From: Phyllostachys edulis
Taxonomy: Eukaryota > Streptophyta > Magnoliopsida > Poales > Poaceae
NCBI GenBank assembly: GCA_036346405.1
Contig: CM070568.1
Location: 9,182,221 to 9,246,220, forward strand
Length of the DNA stretch: 64,000 bases
Reading direction: 5' to 3'
The notes below the pieces were generated by a model. That model made no database searches. It saw only the letters and a program-made list of their open reading frames with translations, and was not told where the DNA came from. Within the stretch, counting starts at the first letter, position 1; each line of letters opens with the position of its first letter. Position numbers and translations under genes: made by a program. Below, piece after piece: positions 45,881 through 57,402 of this stretch.

Positions 45881-47256
45881 GTCACTCATGGAGTCTATCT
45901 CGGATTTCATGGCTCCAAGCCATTTCTCATAGTCTAGGTCCATCATTGCTTCCTTAAAAGTCGTAGGATCATCATTATTCAACAATAATATGTCATGCCC
46001 ATACCTTATAGGAAATTGACGTGGCCTTTTAGATCTACGTGGGGCTGATGCCTCATCTATAAGTTCAACAAAATTTTGTTCATCCTGTAGAGGTTCAGTA
46101 GGAGTTGAAACACTTTCAGATGTTTCCCGAATTTCTTCGAGTTGCACCTTTCTCCCACTGACTCCTTTTGAAAGAAACTCTTTTTCCAAAAAGGCACCAT
46201 TTCGGGCAACAAAAACTTTGCCCTCTTCCTGGTTGTAGAAGTAATATCCTTTGTTTTCCCTAGGATATCCTATAAAGAAGCATTTATCTGACTTGGGTGT
46301 GAGTTTATCAGACGTCAAACGTTTAACATAGACATCACATCCCCAAATCTTTAGAAAAGACAAACTAGGACTCTTCTCAGTCCACATCTCATATGGTGTC
46401 TTATCTACTGATTTAGATGGTACCCTATTTAAAGTGAAAGCTACAGTTTCTAGAGCGTAACCCCAAAAATAAAATGGCAGATCCGATTGGCTCATCATCG
46501 ATCGAACTATGTCCAACAAGGTCCGATTGCATCGCTCGGACACCCCATTCCATTGTGGAGTGCCCGGTGGTGTAAGATGTGGAACAATTCCACATTGTTT
46601 CAAATGATCACCAAATTCATGGCTCAAAAAATTCACCTCCATGATCAGATCGTAAAGACTTGATTATTTTGCCAAGTTGATTCTGTACCTCATTCTGGAA
46701 CTCCTTGAACTTTTCAAAGGATTCCAACTTGTGCCTCATTAAATAGATATATCCATATCTACTATAGTCATCAGTGAAAGTAATGAAGTACTGAAAACCA
46801 CCTCTAGCCGTCGTGCTCATTGGTCCACATACATCAGTATGTACGAGTGCCAACAAGTCGGATGTCCTCTTAGCTCGACCAGTCAAAGGAGTCTTGGTCA
46901 TCTTTCCGAGTAGGCAAGATTCGCATGTTTCAAATGATTCCAAATCAAATGAGTTTAGAATTCCATCATCATGGAGTTTCTTCATGCGTTTCTCACTTAT
47001 GTGACCCAAACGACAATGCCAAATGAAAGTGGAATTCATATTATTAGGAAGAAGCCTCTTTGCATTAATATTATAGACGGGTGCATCAACAAGATTTAAA
47101 ATAAACATCCCATTCAAAACAGGTGCATAGCCATAAAACAGTTCATTCAAAAATATAGAACAACCATTGTTCTCAACAATGAATTTATAACCCTCTACCA
47201 TCAAACATGAGGCAGAGATAATGTTTCTACTAATGGTGGAACGTAATAACAATTAT
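45881..47256 (-). pseudogene. Copia integrase (minus strand)
   Basis: 47252-46617: CRLGHISEKRMKKLHDDGIL with the CESCLLGKM zinc-finger Cys pair, then the core with Asp in LVHTDVCGPMS and TFTDDYSRYGYIYLM, and Asp in LRSDHGGEF. A one-base overlap shift leads to 46642-45764: LKQCGIVPHLTPPGTPQWNG with the catalytic Glu in NGVSERCNRTLL, YFWGYALETVAFTLNRVPS, then the GKKSP/IWGCDVYVKR tail and a long acidic linker (EEIRETSESVSTPTEP) into RT. All three acidic residues are present, only frame breaks inactivate it. Integrase inserts the cDNA into chromosomal DNA. Confidence 0.9.
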
Positions 47257-48347
47257 TCAATTCCATAATAATCCTGAAGGCAAAAGTAATGGCAAAGTTC
47301 TGATGGCTAATGCAGCAACCCTTGCTTTATTCCCGACGCGAAGATCCATCTCGCCCCTTGCAATTCTCCTACTCCTTGTTAGACTCTGCATCGAATTGTA
47401 GATATGAGCAATCGATCCGGTATCAAATACCCATGAGTTAACAGAAGAGTCAGCAAGAAAAACATCTATAACATTAATACCTGTAGTGGAAGTTTTAGTC
47501 CCACTATTCTTTTTCTGATCAGCCAGGTATTTCTTGTGGTTCCTCTTCCAATGGCCTAGCTCTTTGCAGTAAAAGCATTCATTCTCTTGAGTTGGGCACG
47601 ACTTAGTCTTGGGCTTAGGCTTGTTAGTTTTTATCTCATCCGAAACTTTAGCCTTGCCCTTTTTCTTGACCCAAGTTTTAGCATTTTTCTTGAAGCTTGT
47701 ACTCTTTTGCACCATCATCACATGATTGTTGCTTTTCTTAATGCTGTCCTCTGCTGTCTTAAGCATCATATGCAGTTTGGTGAGATTCTTGTTTAAGCCA
47801 TTCATATGGAAGTTCAAAATAAACTGGCTATAGCTTGCAGGAAGCGAAGCAAGAATCAAATCTGTAGCCAACTCTTGACTAAGTGGAAAACCAAGTTTTG
47901 TAAGCTCTGTGTGTAACCAACCATCTTGATTACATGTGGGCTCACCGAACCACCCTCAGCTAGCCTACATCCAAACAAGTTCTTTGAGATCTCATATCTC
48001 TCAGTTCTTGCTTGTGTCTTAAACATGCCTTTGAGCGCCACGATCATATCATAGGCCTCAATGTTCTCAAACTGCTTTTGAAGGTCTGAGTTCATAGTAG
48101 CAAGTATGAGACAGCTAACATCAAGGGACTCATCGCATGCCTTTTTATAGGCGGTTTTAAGAGTAGCAGCATCATTCTCTGTAGGCACATCTGGAATTGG
48201 TTCCTCCAGAACATGTTCCTTTTTATCTTGCCTAAGAACAATTCTTAGGTTGCGGGACCAATCCACAAAATTTGTTCCATTCAGTTTTTCCCTTTCAAGT
48301 ATTGAACGTAAAGCAAAAGTAGATGTAGGTATAGTAGTTGGTGCCAT
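47257..48347 (-). pseudogene. Copia gag and protease (minus strand)
   Basis: Start ATG at 48347: MAPTTIPTSTFALRSILERE, KLNGTNFVDWSRNLRIVLRQ, then LILATMNSDLQKQFENIEAY and SKNLFGCRLAEGGSVSPHVI. A shift near 47870 leads to LPASYSQFILNFHMNGLNKN, a basic stretch and the zinc knuckle CFYCKELGHWKRNHKKY, whose fourth Cys position is His. The retropepsin box VFDTGSIAHIYNSMQSL follows (47430-47380). Gag packages the RNA and protease cuts the polyprotein. The active-site Asp is intact, but the terminal Cys loss and shifts point to decay. Confidence 0.85.
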
Positions 48348-49305
48348 AATCTACAACATAAAATATGCAAAACTAAGACATATGTTCAATCAAAGTAACT
48401 TCTATTAAACAATTTAACAAAGATACTCCCACTAAATTCCATATCCCTCTTATGAAATTTAGTGATTCAAGACCCTCAATCAGTTAATCTACTAGTGAGC
48501 TTTGGCATCACTACTAGAAGATTAGTGAAATTGGTAAGCAACCCTTTGCTAATTATATCTCTATATGACTCTTGTTGTTGGGCATCATCTCTATACTTCG
48601 GCACCCAACCCTATGCCCCAAGGTCCATAACCATTATGATGACCTTGTCAAGTTAAATCAACGCTATGTATGTAAGTGTCCAACACAAACCCATCTAATC
48701 AAGGAAAGTTAATGGCACTCTGCTTTAGCAAGACCTACCATTAAAATACATGGCTTTGGATGGTGCAGCTAATTGGGAGGACATCAATTTAACTTAATAT
48801 TATGTGAGGGAAATTTACTTCTACCATGTTGAAAGCATCTAAAGCAATTGAAACATGCAGAAATAAAAGAATAGGAATGTAAAGGCATTGGAGCGGGGTC
48901 ACAGGGTAGCGGGACCTCTAGGACGTCCTCTTGGGCCTCCCTTGGAGAGACCTCCAGGACATCCTCTTGGACCTCCCTTGGAGAGACCTCCAGGATTACA
49001 TAGATCCAATCTACTGTTTCATTCATGAAAATCACATTGGGCTAATTACATTAACCCCTTTCGATCGCAACTCCGATTCGATCAACCAGATTGATCTTCG
49101 TGTGCTCCATGGATTTATGATCACTACTTGCCTCGATGGCAGAAACCGACCGGTAGAGGCAAGTTGTGATACGACCATGAAAACATGATCACGGAATAAT
49201 AATCATAAAACCATCTTGAGACCATCGCACAAAGACGATCATATCGACCATCACCAAAACAATATAATCCGAATCTAAAACTAGACGGGATGACTCTGAT
49301 ACCAC
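48348..49305 (-). other. Leader, primer-binding site and short tandem of the copia element
   Basis: The primer-binding site is at 49304-49293 (TGGTATCAGAGT on the minus strand, one change from the tRNA-Met complement), one base from the LTR. 48912-48998 has two copies of a 41-bp unit containing CTCCCTTGGAGAGACCTCCA. The rest is AT-rich leader without a gene. Confidence 0.7.
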
Positions 49306-50999
49306 TGTTGGATCGCGGGAAGGCTACGATAGCATAAAACAAAATAAATTACCATGTTACCAAGGAACCTCCGCTAGTAATAGATCACGAGATTACCACT
49401 AGACGTGCCAACTCGTAGCGGAAGTAGAGTCGATGTAGCGATTGATGTAGTCATGGTCGTTCTTGCCGCACATCTTCTCCTCCGAGAGGTCGTCATGAGT
49501 TGCGGATCGTCCTAGTGCTGATGCTTCGCAACAACACCTCCAAGGTATCCACACGTACGGGGTAGGTACACCACGCGCTAGAGTGCTAGCGCCGGCAGCG
49601 TGGTTGAGGAAGGCATGGCTATTAGGTTTTGGGATGATCTTCAAAAGCTTTGATTCCTCACCGCATGCCACCGCCCCTCAATATATAGGCATCCAACTAG
49701 TATCCTACCAGAATTTGGATCACCATCCAAATCAAATCCTAGCCCTTTAAGTGTGTGACCCTATAGGTTCATGTGTGATCGGTTGTGATCTGGAAACCCT
49801 TTTCGACCACGAGTCGTTAGTGGTACCTAGCAGCACATAACAATTCTCGAACACACAGAATATATCGGACGAACCTTGATGCAACATGATCTATGACCAG
49901 GTCTTTTCACTTACGAACAGCCCGTAACTCCTTACGACCAGTTGGTGATAATGTTCTCTCCACAACCACCCAGGAGGTCTTCCACGACCACCCAAAGGTC
50001 TTCTACGATCACCCTAGGAGGTCTTCCATGACCACCTAAAGGTCTTCTACGACCACCCTAGGAGGTCTTCTATGACCACCCAGGAGGTCTTCCAGGACCA
50101 CCCGGGAGGTCTTCTAGGAGGTCCTCCAGGACAACCCAGGAGATCTTCCAGGACCACCAAGGAGGTTTTCTAGGACGCCCTCCAGGACCACCCAAGAGGT
50201 CTTCTAGGACCACCCGAGAGGTCTTCTAGGATGTGAGAACAGATATCAACCGTTGTTTGTGTATTATCCCTTTGCCTCACGACATCTAGTTGAACTCCAA
50301 GTGAGATTAAGTCATCCATGGACTATTCAATACTTTCTCGATGAAGTGTCGAAAAACTTCATGTGGTTGATACTTCGACCACTAGTGGCATGGCCACGCA
50401 CTTTCTTTATTCAACCACAACGAGGGGCCCAGAGACATCTCTCCTGTTACGTTAGGAGGGGCAAATCCCATGTACAACTAGTCACATTCCTCCCCATGTT
50501 TCATAGCATACCCGAAAGCTACCTTTATAACTACCCAGTTACTGTGTAGCGTTTGGCAACCCCTAAGAGTGCTATTACACAAGTAGGAAACCATGCTAAT
50601 ATCATGTCTAAGGATTATACATCATCATTGCTTGAGACCAACTGATGACACTCGAAATCATAACAATCTCAACAGTGTCTCAAGGTGGGTCTTTTCCAAC
50701 ACCATGTTCTCTAACATGTGTCCGTATTATTGGTTTGATATCTCCATATCTATGACTCGTGAAACATAGTCATCAACCAATACATATGCTAGCCTATTTA
50801 TATGTGTCCTCATATGTTTCCGACCAGGGAACGTTTAAGACTAATCATCGCATAAATAAAGAGTTTCACAATCAAGTCACATACTTGATAAAAAATATTA
50901 TCGATATTATTCTAGGAACAAGATAACATATTATCTAATGTCATGAACATAATGAAATATAATCATCTCTCTGATTGCCTCTAGGGCATATTTCCAACA
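49306..50999 (-). repeat. 5' LTR of the 9.3-kb copia element
   Basis: 1,694 bp from TGTTGGATCGCGGG to GGGCATATTTCCAACA (TG...CA). On the minus strand it starts TGTTGGAAATATGCCC, a start seen in grass copia LTRs. It is next to the primer-binding site, so it is the 5' LTR. It contains a minisatellite at 49965-50240 and is colinear with L2 from about 49604 onward. Confidence 0.9.
49965..50240. repeat. ACCACCCAGGAGGTCTTCC minisatellite in the 5' LTR
   Basis: About ten imperfect units of 21-28 bp (CCACGACCACCCAAAGGTCT, CCAGGACCACCCGGGAGGTC and similar). Homologous to the array at 43295-43610, with fewer units here. Confidence 0.85.
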
Positions 51000-51784
51000 C
51001 ACCCGTCCTCCACCAGAGCGTCTAGAGCAGGTGATGCACCAGGAGAGGCTCCGCCACTCGTTCGATCGACATAGCGCTTCGCGGCATGACAACACCGTCA
51101 AACACTTACAACCATTGATCATTTCATTGATGATATATGTACTGTTTGTTACTAAACCAGTTTTGTCTATCACTTCAGTTAGAGCAATTGCAGCGGATCG
51201 CAAGCGTGTCAAAGACCGCCATCCCCAGCCCAAAGCACACCGTACCGGGGCTTCTGAGCACTTTGAAGTATATCGTCAAGGAGTTGAAGAATGTAATAAA
51301 GAACATAAGCTGTGATCATTCGAGAGACGACATGTACATGCCGCACACCGAGTGGGGCGACCATGCTCACTTGCTAGGTCAGCATGGCCTAGTTAGACTG
51401 GTGAGTGTCGTAGTGCTCCCCGTCGGTCATCCGCGCTCCAGATCGACAGGGAGGTAAGTTATGTATAAATTAATGTTATGTTTTTATTACACCTTAGGTT
51501 TTGCTAACATCATGTCGTTCTCCAACTACACGTCCGTCGGGATGCATCACTTCTGTCGTCCACACCCCGTACTCAGACTGGCGCCCGCCCTCGGTTATCC
51601 GCACTGCACATCTGGTAGGTACGAGATGTGCAGTTTACGTCCTGAGTAGTTATTTCGCCTAACATCATTCTATCTTGCAGCCTTCAGTTGACCGTGGGGG
51701 GACGGCCATCCATCAACTGATGAGGATACGGCCCTCCCAGCTCCTACCATGGAGCAACACACAGCGCCAGGGTTTGGACTGTGG
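51000..51784 (+). pseudogene. PMD-like gene, middle/3' part
   Basis: The plus strand right after the copia element gives RPPPERLEQVMHQERLRHSF and DRHSASRHDNTVKH, the kind of RH-rich segment that follows the PMD core in such genes. A possible GT-AG intron spans about 51096-51178 (acceptor ATCACTTCAG), after which 51179-51370 gives LEQLQRIASVSK and KYIVKELKNVI. The exact exon structure is uncertain and frames are short. The solo LTR at 51785 interrupts it. Confidence 0.5.
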
Positions 51785-53394
51785 TGTAGGGATATGGGTA
51801 GGCTACACTAGCTGGCAATTCAAAATTTCTACCACGTAAACCAGGAAGCCATGCAAGTAGAAGATCATAGATCGTTACCGCTAGATGGGCAGTGCAGCGG
51901 AAGATGAGTTGGAGTAGCCTGATCCAACGAAGAGCGCGTCGATGGAGTATTCGTAGTCGATTGTCCAACGTCGAGCACATTAATACAGTGGTCGTAGTTG
52001 ATCATCCAGCGTCCTCGCGAGTCGATCGTCTCCTCCAGCAACCTCTGCAGTTCCTTGTGAAGATCGCGGATCGTCCTTAAGCACAACAGCAACTGTAGTA
52101 GTGTCTCTACGGTATCCACACGTCCAGGGAAGGAACACCGTATGCCGATGTGCTAGCACCAAGTCACTTGGCAAGGCTCTCTCGAGAAGATGGCGGCTAG
52201 GGTTTCAGTGGAACAACTTACGTGTCTTGCGTGATTTCCCAACAGCCTCATGCATTTCCTTATATAGGGCCCATAATGGATCCTATCCGAACATGTTTTG
52301 TTCCAACTCATTAAGTGTATGACCCTGTAGGTTCATGCGTAATCGGTTGTGACTCGGAAACCCTTTTTGACCACGAGTCGTTAGCGGTTCCTAGCAGGAC
52401 ATAACGATTTCCGAATACACACAAATTATATCAGACGAACCTTAATACAATATGATCTATCACTAGGTCCATATCACTAACAACCAGCTCGTATCTCTAT
52501 ACGAGTAGTTCATATTTAGTCTTGACCAGTTTGTAACTCCTTACGAGCAAGTTTTGACCACTTAATGATTATGTTCGACCAGTCTACGACTAGCTCGTAT
52601 CTCCATACAACTAGTCCGTAGCTTATCGAACGAACGACCTTCTCGTGTATTCTCCATTTGCCTCAAGATATCTAGTTGAACTCCAGGTGAGATATTATAT
52701 CATCCATGGACTATTCAATACTTTCTAGATCAAGTGTCGGATAACTTTATGTGGTCGAACTCTTCGACCACCAGTGGCATGGCCAAACACTTTCTTTATC
52801 CGACCACATCGAGGGGCCCAGAGATATCTCTCTGTTATGTTAGGAGGGCAAATCCCATATCGACCAAATCACATCCCTCCGCATGTTTCATAGCATATCC
52901 AAAAGCTACCTTTATAACTACCCGATTCTAGTAGCATTTGGCAACCCCTAAGTGTACTATTACATATGTAGGAAACCATGTTGATCTCAGGTCTAAGGAT
53001 TATACATCATCACTGCTTGAGACCAACTGATAACACATAGAATCATAACAATCTCAACAGTGTCTCAAGGTGGGTCAATCCAACACCATGTTTTCTAACA
53101 TGTGTTCACATTATTGATTCAATATCCCTATATCCATGACCGATGAAACATGGTCATCAATCAATACATGTGTTGGTCGATAAGTCACTAGTGTTATGTC
53201 CAAAGGACATCCGACCAAGGATACATTTAGAACGAAATCATATAAGTTAGAGAGCTTCACCAACAAGTCACATACTTGTTAATCTTTGTAACCGATGATT
53301 CATTCAAGGAACATAATAATATTTATTCAATAACTCATAAACATAGACATGATACAATCATCTCTATGATTGCCTCTGGGGCATATCACCAACA
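51785..53394 (-). mobile_element. Copia solo LTR in the PMD-like gene
   Basis: 1,610 bp from TGTAGGGATATGGGTAGG to GGGGCATATCACCAACA, related to the LTR at 49306-50999 and closer to L1 in its first half. The flanks TGTGG (51780-51784) and CGTGG (53395-53399) are a 5-bp duplication with one mismatch. There is no internal region. On the minus strand a TATATAAGG box is at about 52265. Strand is from homology to the 9.3-kb element. Confidence 0.8.
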
Positions 53395-53760
53395 CGTGGC
53401 ACCCAAGGCACCCACCCCTGTCGTACGTTGACCAGTTCGGAGTACCTACGAAGGGCAGAGTTCCTCCAGTACACCGCACGCCGCACGGTCAAGGCGGTGG
53501 TCCTCCGCATCAAGGACTTGCGCAGCGTGCACGGGGTGGATGATCCGAGTGTGGGTTTCTTGATTCCTTCATTAATGACATGATTGCAGGTGGCAACAAG
53601 TTTGGCATGACTCAGCTGGACGACATTGACGTTGGACAAGCCCAGCTGGGCCAGAGTTAGCTTGCTAATGCACCTCTGCCCACTTGACGGTCTCCATAGC
53701 CCCTCCGAACAGATACGCACTCCCCGGACCGGCTAACGTATCCCACGATACATGCTCGAT
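53395..53760 (+). pseudogene. PMD-like gene, 3'-most recognisable part
   Basis: Continuation across the solo LTR. The plus strand gives RRAEFLQYTARRTVKAVVLR and IKDLRSVHGVDDPS, then a GTGGGTTTC...GATTGCAG intron-like segment (about 53550-53589) and GGNKFGMTQLDDIDVGQAQL followed by a stop. I recognise no domain in it, but position and strand fit the tail of the PMD-like gene. The gene end is about 1 kb from the stop codon of the converging MULE B. Confidence 0.4.
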
Positions 53761-54123
53761 GCAAAACTAGGACGTGCATGTAGACATAGACGCAACGAGC
53801 AAAGAATGGCTCAAACAAGTGAGACATATTGTATCGCGTGCGTAATTGCACTACATATATATTATGCGCTGTTGTTGTGCTATATTTGTATGCATATTTT
53901 GTATATTATGTGTGTATTGTCGGAGTAAATCTGTTCCGAACTAACATGAAATTAGAAAACACCAAGGTTCACATGAAATCATGAAATCACGAGAGTTTTG
54001 AGATTTCATGTGGAGTTGTAATCTAAAATTTGAAAAATAATTTTGACGAAATTTATGAATACACTTTATAATTTGCAAATTAAATGCGACGCGTGGTTTC
54101 GTACATGCAAGATACACACGCGG
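53761..54123. other. Space between the converging genes
   Basis: About 360 bases with CATGAAATCATGAAATCACG direct repeats near 53965 and no gene. It would hold both 3' flanks of the PMD-like gene and the MULE B gene. Confidence 0.4.
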
Positions 54124-54620
54124 CACTTTGGGGGATCAGAATTAGTCTTTGCGACAGATCGCCCTTCCCTTGTCTCGCATTTGACCGCCGTGTCGATGAC
54201 GAGTGTCGAAGTAATCCATGTTCTGTGACACGGGCTGAACGGTTGAATGATGTTAGCCGAACATAAGGCCAAATGCATAATCAAGATGCAAATTGTACAC
54301 AACTCACCTCTTTGAGATGGAGTGTGGAAGGGAAATAGGAAATGCTATGACGACCGCCTGCATTAGTAGCAGGTGCCTTTCCCTTGTCTCGGGATTTCCC
54401 ATGTCGGTGGCGAGTGTCGAAGTCATCCATGTTCTGTGAGACGGGCTAGACGATTGCATGATGTTAGCAGAATGAAAGGCCAAATACATAATTAGGATGC
54501 AAATTGTACACAACTCACCTCTTCGATATAGAGTGTGTCTTGGCGATGGGAAAAGCTACGATGGTTGCCGTTCTTAGTAGTAGAAGCCTTCCCCTTGTCG
54601 TAATCAGCTTCCTATTCGGG
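54124..54620 (-). repeat. Tandem exon-intron duplication 3' of MULE B
   Basis: Two copies of a 211-bp module on the minus strand. Each has an 85-bp intron with GTGAGT...CACAG ends (54518-54434 and 54307-54223) and an exon beginning AACATGGATKACTTCGACAC. The complete exon between the introns is 126 bp, 42 codons, so the duplication keeps the frame. Its translation is like MDDFDTRHRHGKSRDKGKAP. This looks like the small C-terminal exons of the MULE gene, duplicated. It lies downstream of the stop at 54803 in the main frame, so it may be skipped or belong to an alternative 3' end. Confidence 0.65.
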
Positions 54621-54802
54621 GGGTCCTCCTCCACCACCCTACTATTCTGGGCTCCTCCGGTGCCTTCTCAATGGGGTTCTGTACGTACGGTTTCCATCGC
54701 TAGAAGGTCTTGGCCCGCATCGCGTAATTTATCATGTACTGCTAGATGAACTACCCATTTACATGACATGATGGTCCACGTGCGGGCAGACAATACAATA
54801 AA

Positions 54803-57402
54803 CTACGACACTGAATGACGACTAGACAACCTCGGTCTATTAGGGCAATCCTTCAAGGAGTGCCCAAGGGTCTTGCATATCCTGCACTTCATTGTGCGGC
54901 TCAGGCCCCCACGCTGGCTATTATCTATGTCGTTCGAGAAGCATCGGGTCTATCGACATCCCTTCCCAGTTGACTTCAAGGCCTTATTCGGGCCCCATTA
55001 CACCCTGTCCGGCCAAAGATCCCTATAGTTCATGTCCACACCATACGAGTGAAACCTCGTATATTGTAGTACTCAAAGGTATAAGGTGTAAACATCTGCC
55101 TTAGTTATACACACGCCTTGTATATATGCGAGCATAGCTTGTGCAGGAGTTTCGACTTATTGTAGGTGTATGTAGCCACATCACCCAGGGTGCATGCATG
55201 TTTTCTTTCCCCTAGCATGACTATTGACATATTTTTGCCTCAACCCGATCTCGTACTTCCTCTTGTGGCCATCGATCACCCGGATGTCGTGGTGCATTCG
55301 AACTTTCTCCATCTTCTAGTCCATATACCTCTGCATATTCTCTGACCACTGCTTCCCTTCTTCCAACTCTCGCCTCATTACGGTGGCTCTGTTGACAAAG
55401 TAACTGACCATGTGAGTCCATGTATCCTTGACGATCGTGGTGATAGGAAGGCACCAAACTCCTTTCAGCACATTGTTGTACACCCCAGACATATTGGTCT
55501 TCATAATTTCGTACCTCTCACCGTCTCGTGTCATAGAGCAGGGATCTTTTCTCCAACTCAGGAGCGTGGAGAGTAATCCACTGCGTAAAATTTATGGTGC
55601 TCCTAGATTACCCACTCGTGGCCTCCTATCTCTCCTATGCATTTGGAGGGGACTCTCTTGTATGCCTCGTAGTCCGATGTTCGAGGTCTATCCAGATGCA
55701 ATCAAACTTTTGCCTCTGGTTCTGCATGGACAACGCCTTCAACGTCTTCATTAGTTCTTGGCTGTGGAACTACATGAAGAATTTTGATGCAAGTTGCTTC
55801 ATGCACCATCAGATTTCTACATCGTTCCACTGGTGAGGGGGTTCCATCCCATTCTTCATGGTGTTCAAAGCCGACAACAACCAGCATTTCGGTCTGTGAT
55901 AAGACATATGTTGGGCTAGTATCCCACAACCGCGCTTCACATTCGCTAGGAACCACAACCAATTGGACATGTTCCCATTCTCTACGATCACAAAAGCAAC
56001 CAGGAGAAGCTGGTCATTCACATTGGGCGCCACTGTTGTGAGAATGGTGCCCTTGTACATCCCCGTGAGGAAATAGTGTCATCCATCGTAAGCACAGGAC
56101 GATAGATCTTAAAGCCCTCTATGGCCTGGGCGAAAGTCTAAAACACCCGGTCCAGTATGAAGCAGTTGGGGCCTCCATGAGCATCTTCACTTTCAACCTT
56201 ATTTATGTACATGCCAGGGTTTGCTTCAACAATCTGCTGAAGCATTCTCAGCACAATATTGTGCGCCTCTTCGTACGTCCCGTACGTGGACTCGATAATC
56301 TTTTGTTTGGCTCGTCGGACCTTGATGTAGCTGACTGGATGACTAACCAGATTGGTAACTTTTGACAACATCATCTTGGGGTAGACGGGCACGTCCTCTA
56401 CAACTAGGTGGCTGATGAGGCTTGCCACATATGCGGAAGTCGCGTTCTGATGCTGCCGCAGGGGCTCGGTAAGCTCGTAAGTGTGTTCGGTCACCGCCTT
56501 TACCGTGAAGACCGAGCCTAAGAACTTTGCTCGGTGAGCTGACCTTACTAGGGCAGCCTTGCATTGTGCACATCACTATGTAATATCCTAGGTTAGACCG
56601 GTGCACCTGGTACACACGGCTGATGGACAAGGTGTACCATTATATAGCTTGTTGCACAGTCGCCTTGCTATGGAAGTGATGCCCAACTAAGAGTGTGTCG
56701 GTATCAAACCCCCATTGGGACCATTCTTCTAGCGGCAGTACGAGCAAATGCACCGTGATATCATCAAGTCTCGATACCACATAAGGCATCTCCAATGACA
56801 CAATTCCGCTGGTTGGACTACCACCCTTGGGTGCGTCCTCCTCGCTACCATCGAGCCTGGGTTGGCGTCCTCATCGGACTCCAACCTGAGTGGCTGGTCC
56901 GTAGATACTCGTAGCAGTCAATAAAAGCCGACCACCACAGTTTCGCCCTCTCATTTTGCATAAAATTATGCGCAAGTCTTCTCTCGTGGACTTCCTCTGA
57001 AACAACACATTTTGTGCTATCGTCTTCAAGCTCCGCCTATAGTTGCCCACTTCCCGAGGCACTGGCATCATCTAGGTTTCCTGACACCTGCGTACAAAAT
57101 TCATGTACACCATCGGCTTCCTGTATATCGTTGCCTTGGGCTAGGAAGCAATCTGCATGTAATGACCGCATGCTACACTTCCATACACCCTGCCCTCCCC
57201 TATTCGTGCCAGTGATCCCCTCGATGACAAGTTTATTCATCGTTAGCTCCGTGTCGAACTCCCTCCAGATGCAGCTCCTAAGCTTGTGAATATTCATCGC
57301 ATTGAGCCTCTTCGCCCGGACCACCCTGTACTAGCATCTCAACAGGTCCAACCCATCAAGTCCGGCCCATACGAGACCATCACCATAAAACACTACCAAG
57401 TC
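54803..57402 (-). pseudogene. MULE transposase copy B (broken)
   Basis: Colinear with copy A. On the minus strand: N-terminus DLVVFYGDGLVWAGLDGLDL (57402-57340), MNIHKLRSCIWREF, the SISRVYQVHRSNLGYYIVMC zinc region (56630), YELTEPLRQHQNATSAYVAS and TYEEAHNIVLRML (56494-56200). The catalytic part follows: the GRYKGTILT-like first Asp block (YKGTILTTV, 56060), a second-Asp block LITDRNAG present but in a shifted frame (about 55900), then MKTNMSGVYNNVLKGVWCLP, where the family Glu is Gly (55500). The SWIM-like finger has lost its first two Cys. The final zinc knuckle CRICKTLGHSLKDC (54880-54840) is intact and the stop is at 54803. Copy A shows Lys, so the Glu losses are independent or later. Confidence 0.85.

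Larger units (their letters stand above)
44372..49305 (-). mobile_element. Ty1/copia element (Tork/Angela-like), internal region
   Basis: Internal region of the copia element lying between LTR L2 and the LTR at 49306-50999, inserted in the PMD-like gene. On the minus strand the order is primer-binding site (49304-49293), leader, gag (from 48347), zinc knuckle, protease, integrase, RT, RNase H and polypurine tract (44384-44372). Domain order integrase before RT defines Ty1/copia, and the protease box DTGSIAHI plus the gag start recall Tork/Angela-type grass elements. Several frameshifts and RT active-site loss show it is inactive. Confidence 0.85.

Noticed and set aside
43295..50240. CRISPR-like regularly spaced repeats
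   Set aside because: The units are contiguous LTR minisatellites without unique spacers, and the setting is a plant nuclear genome.
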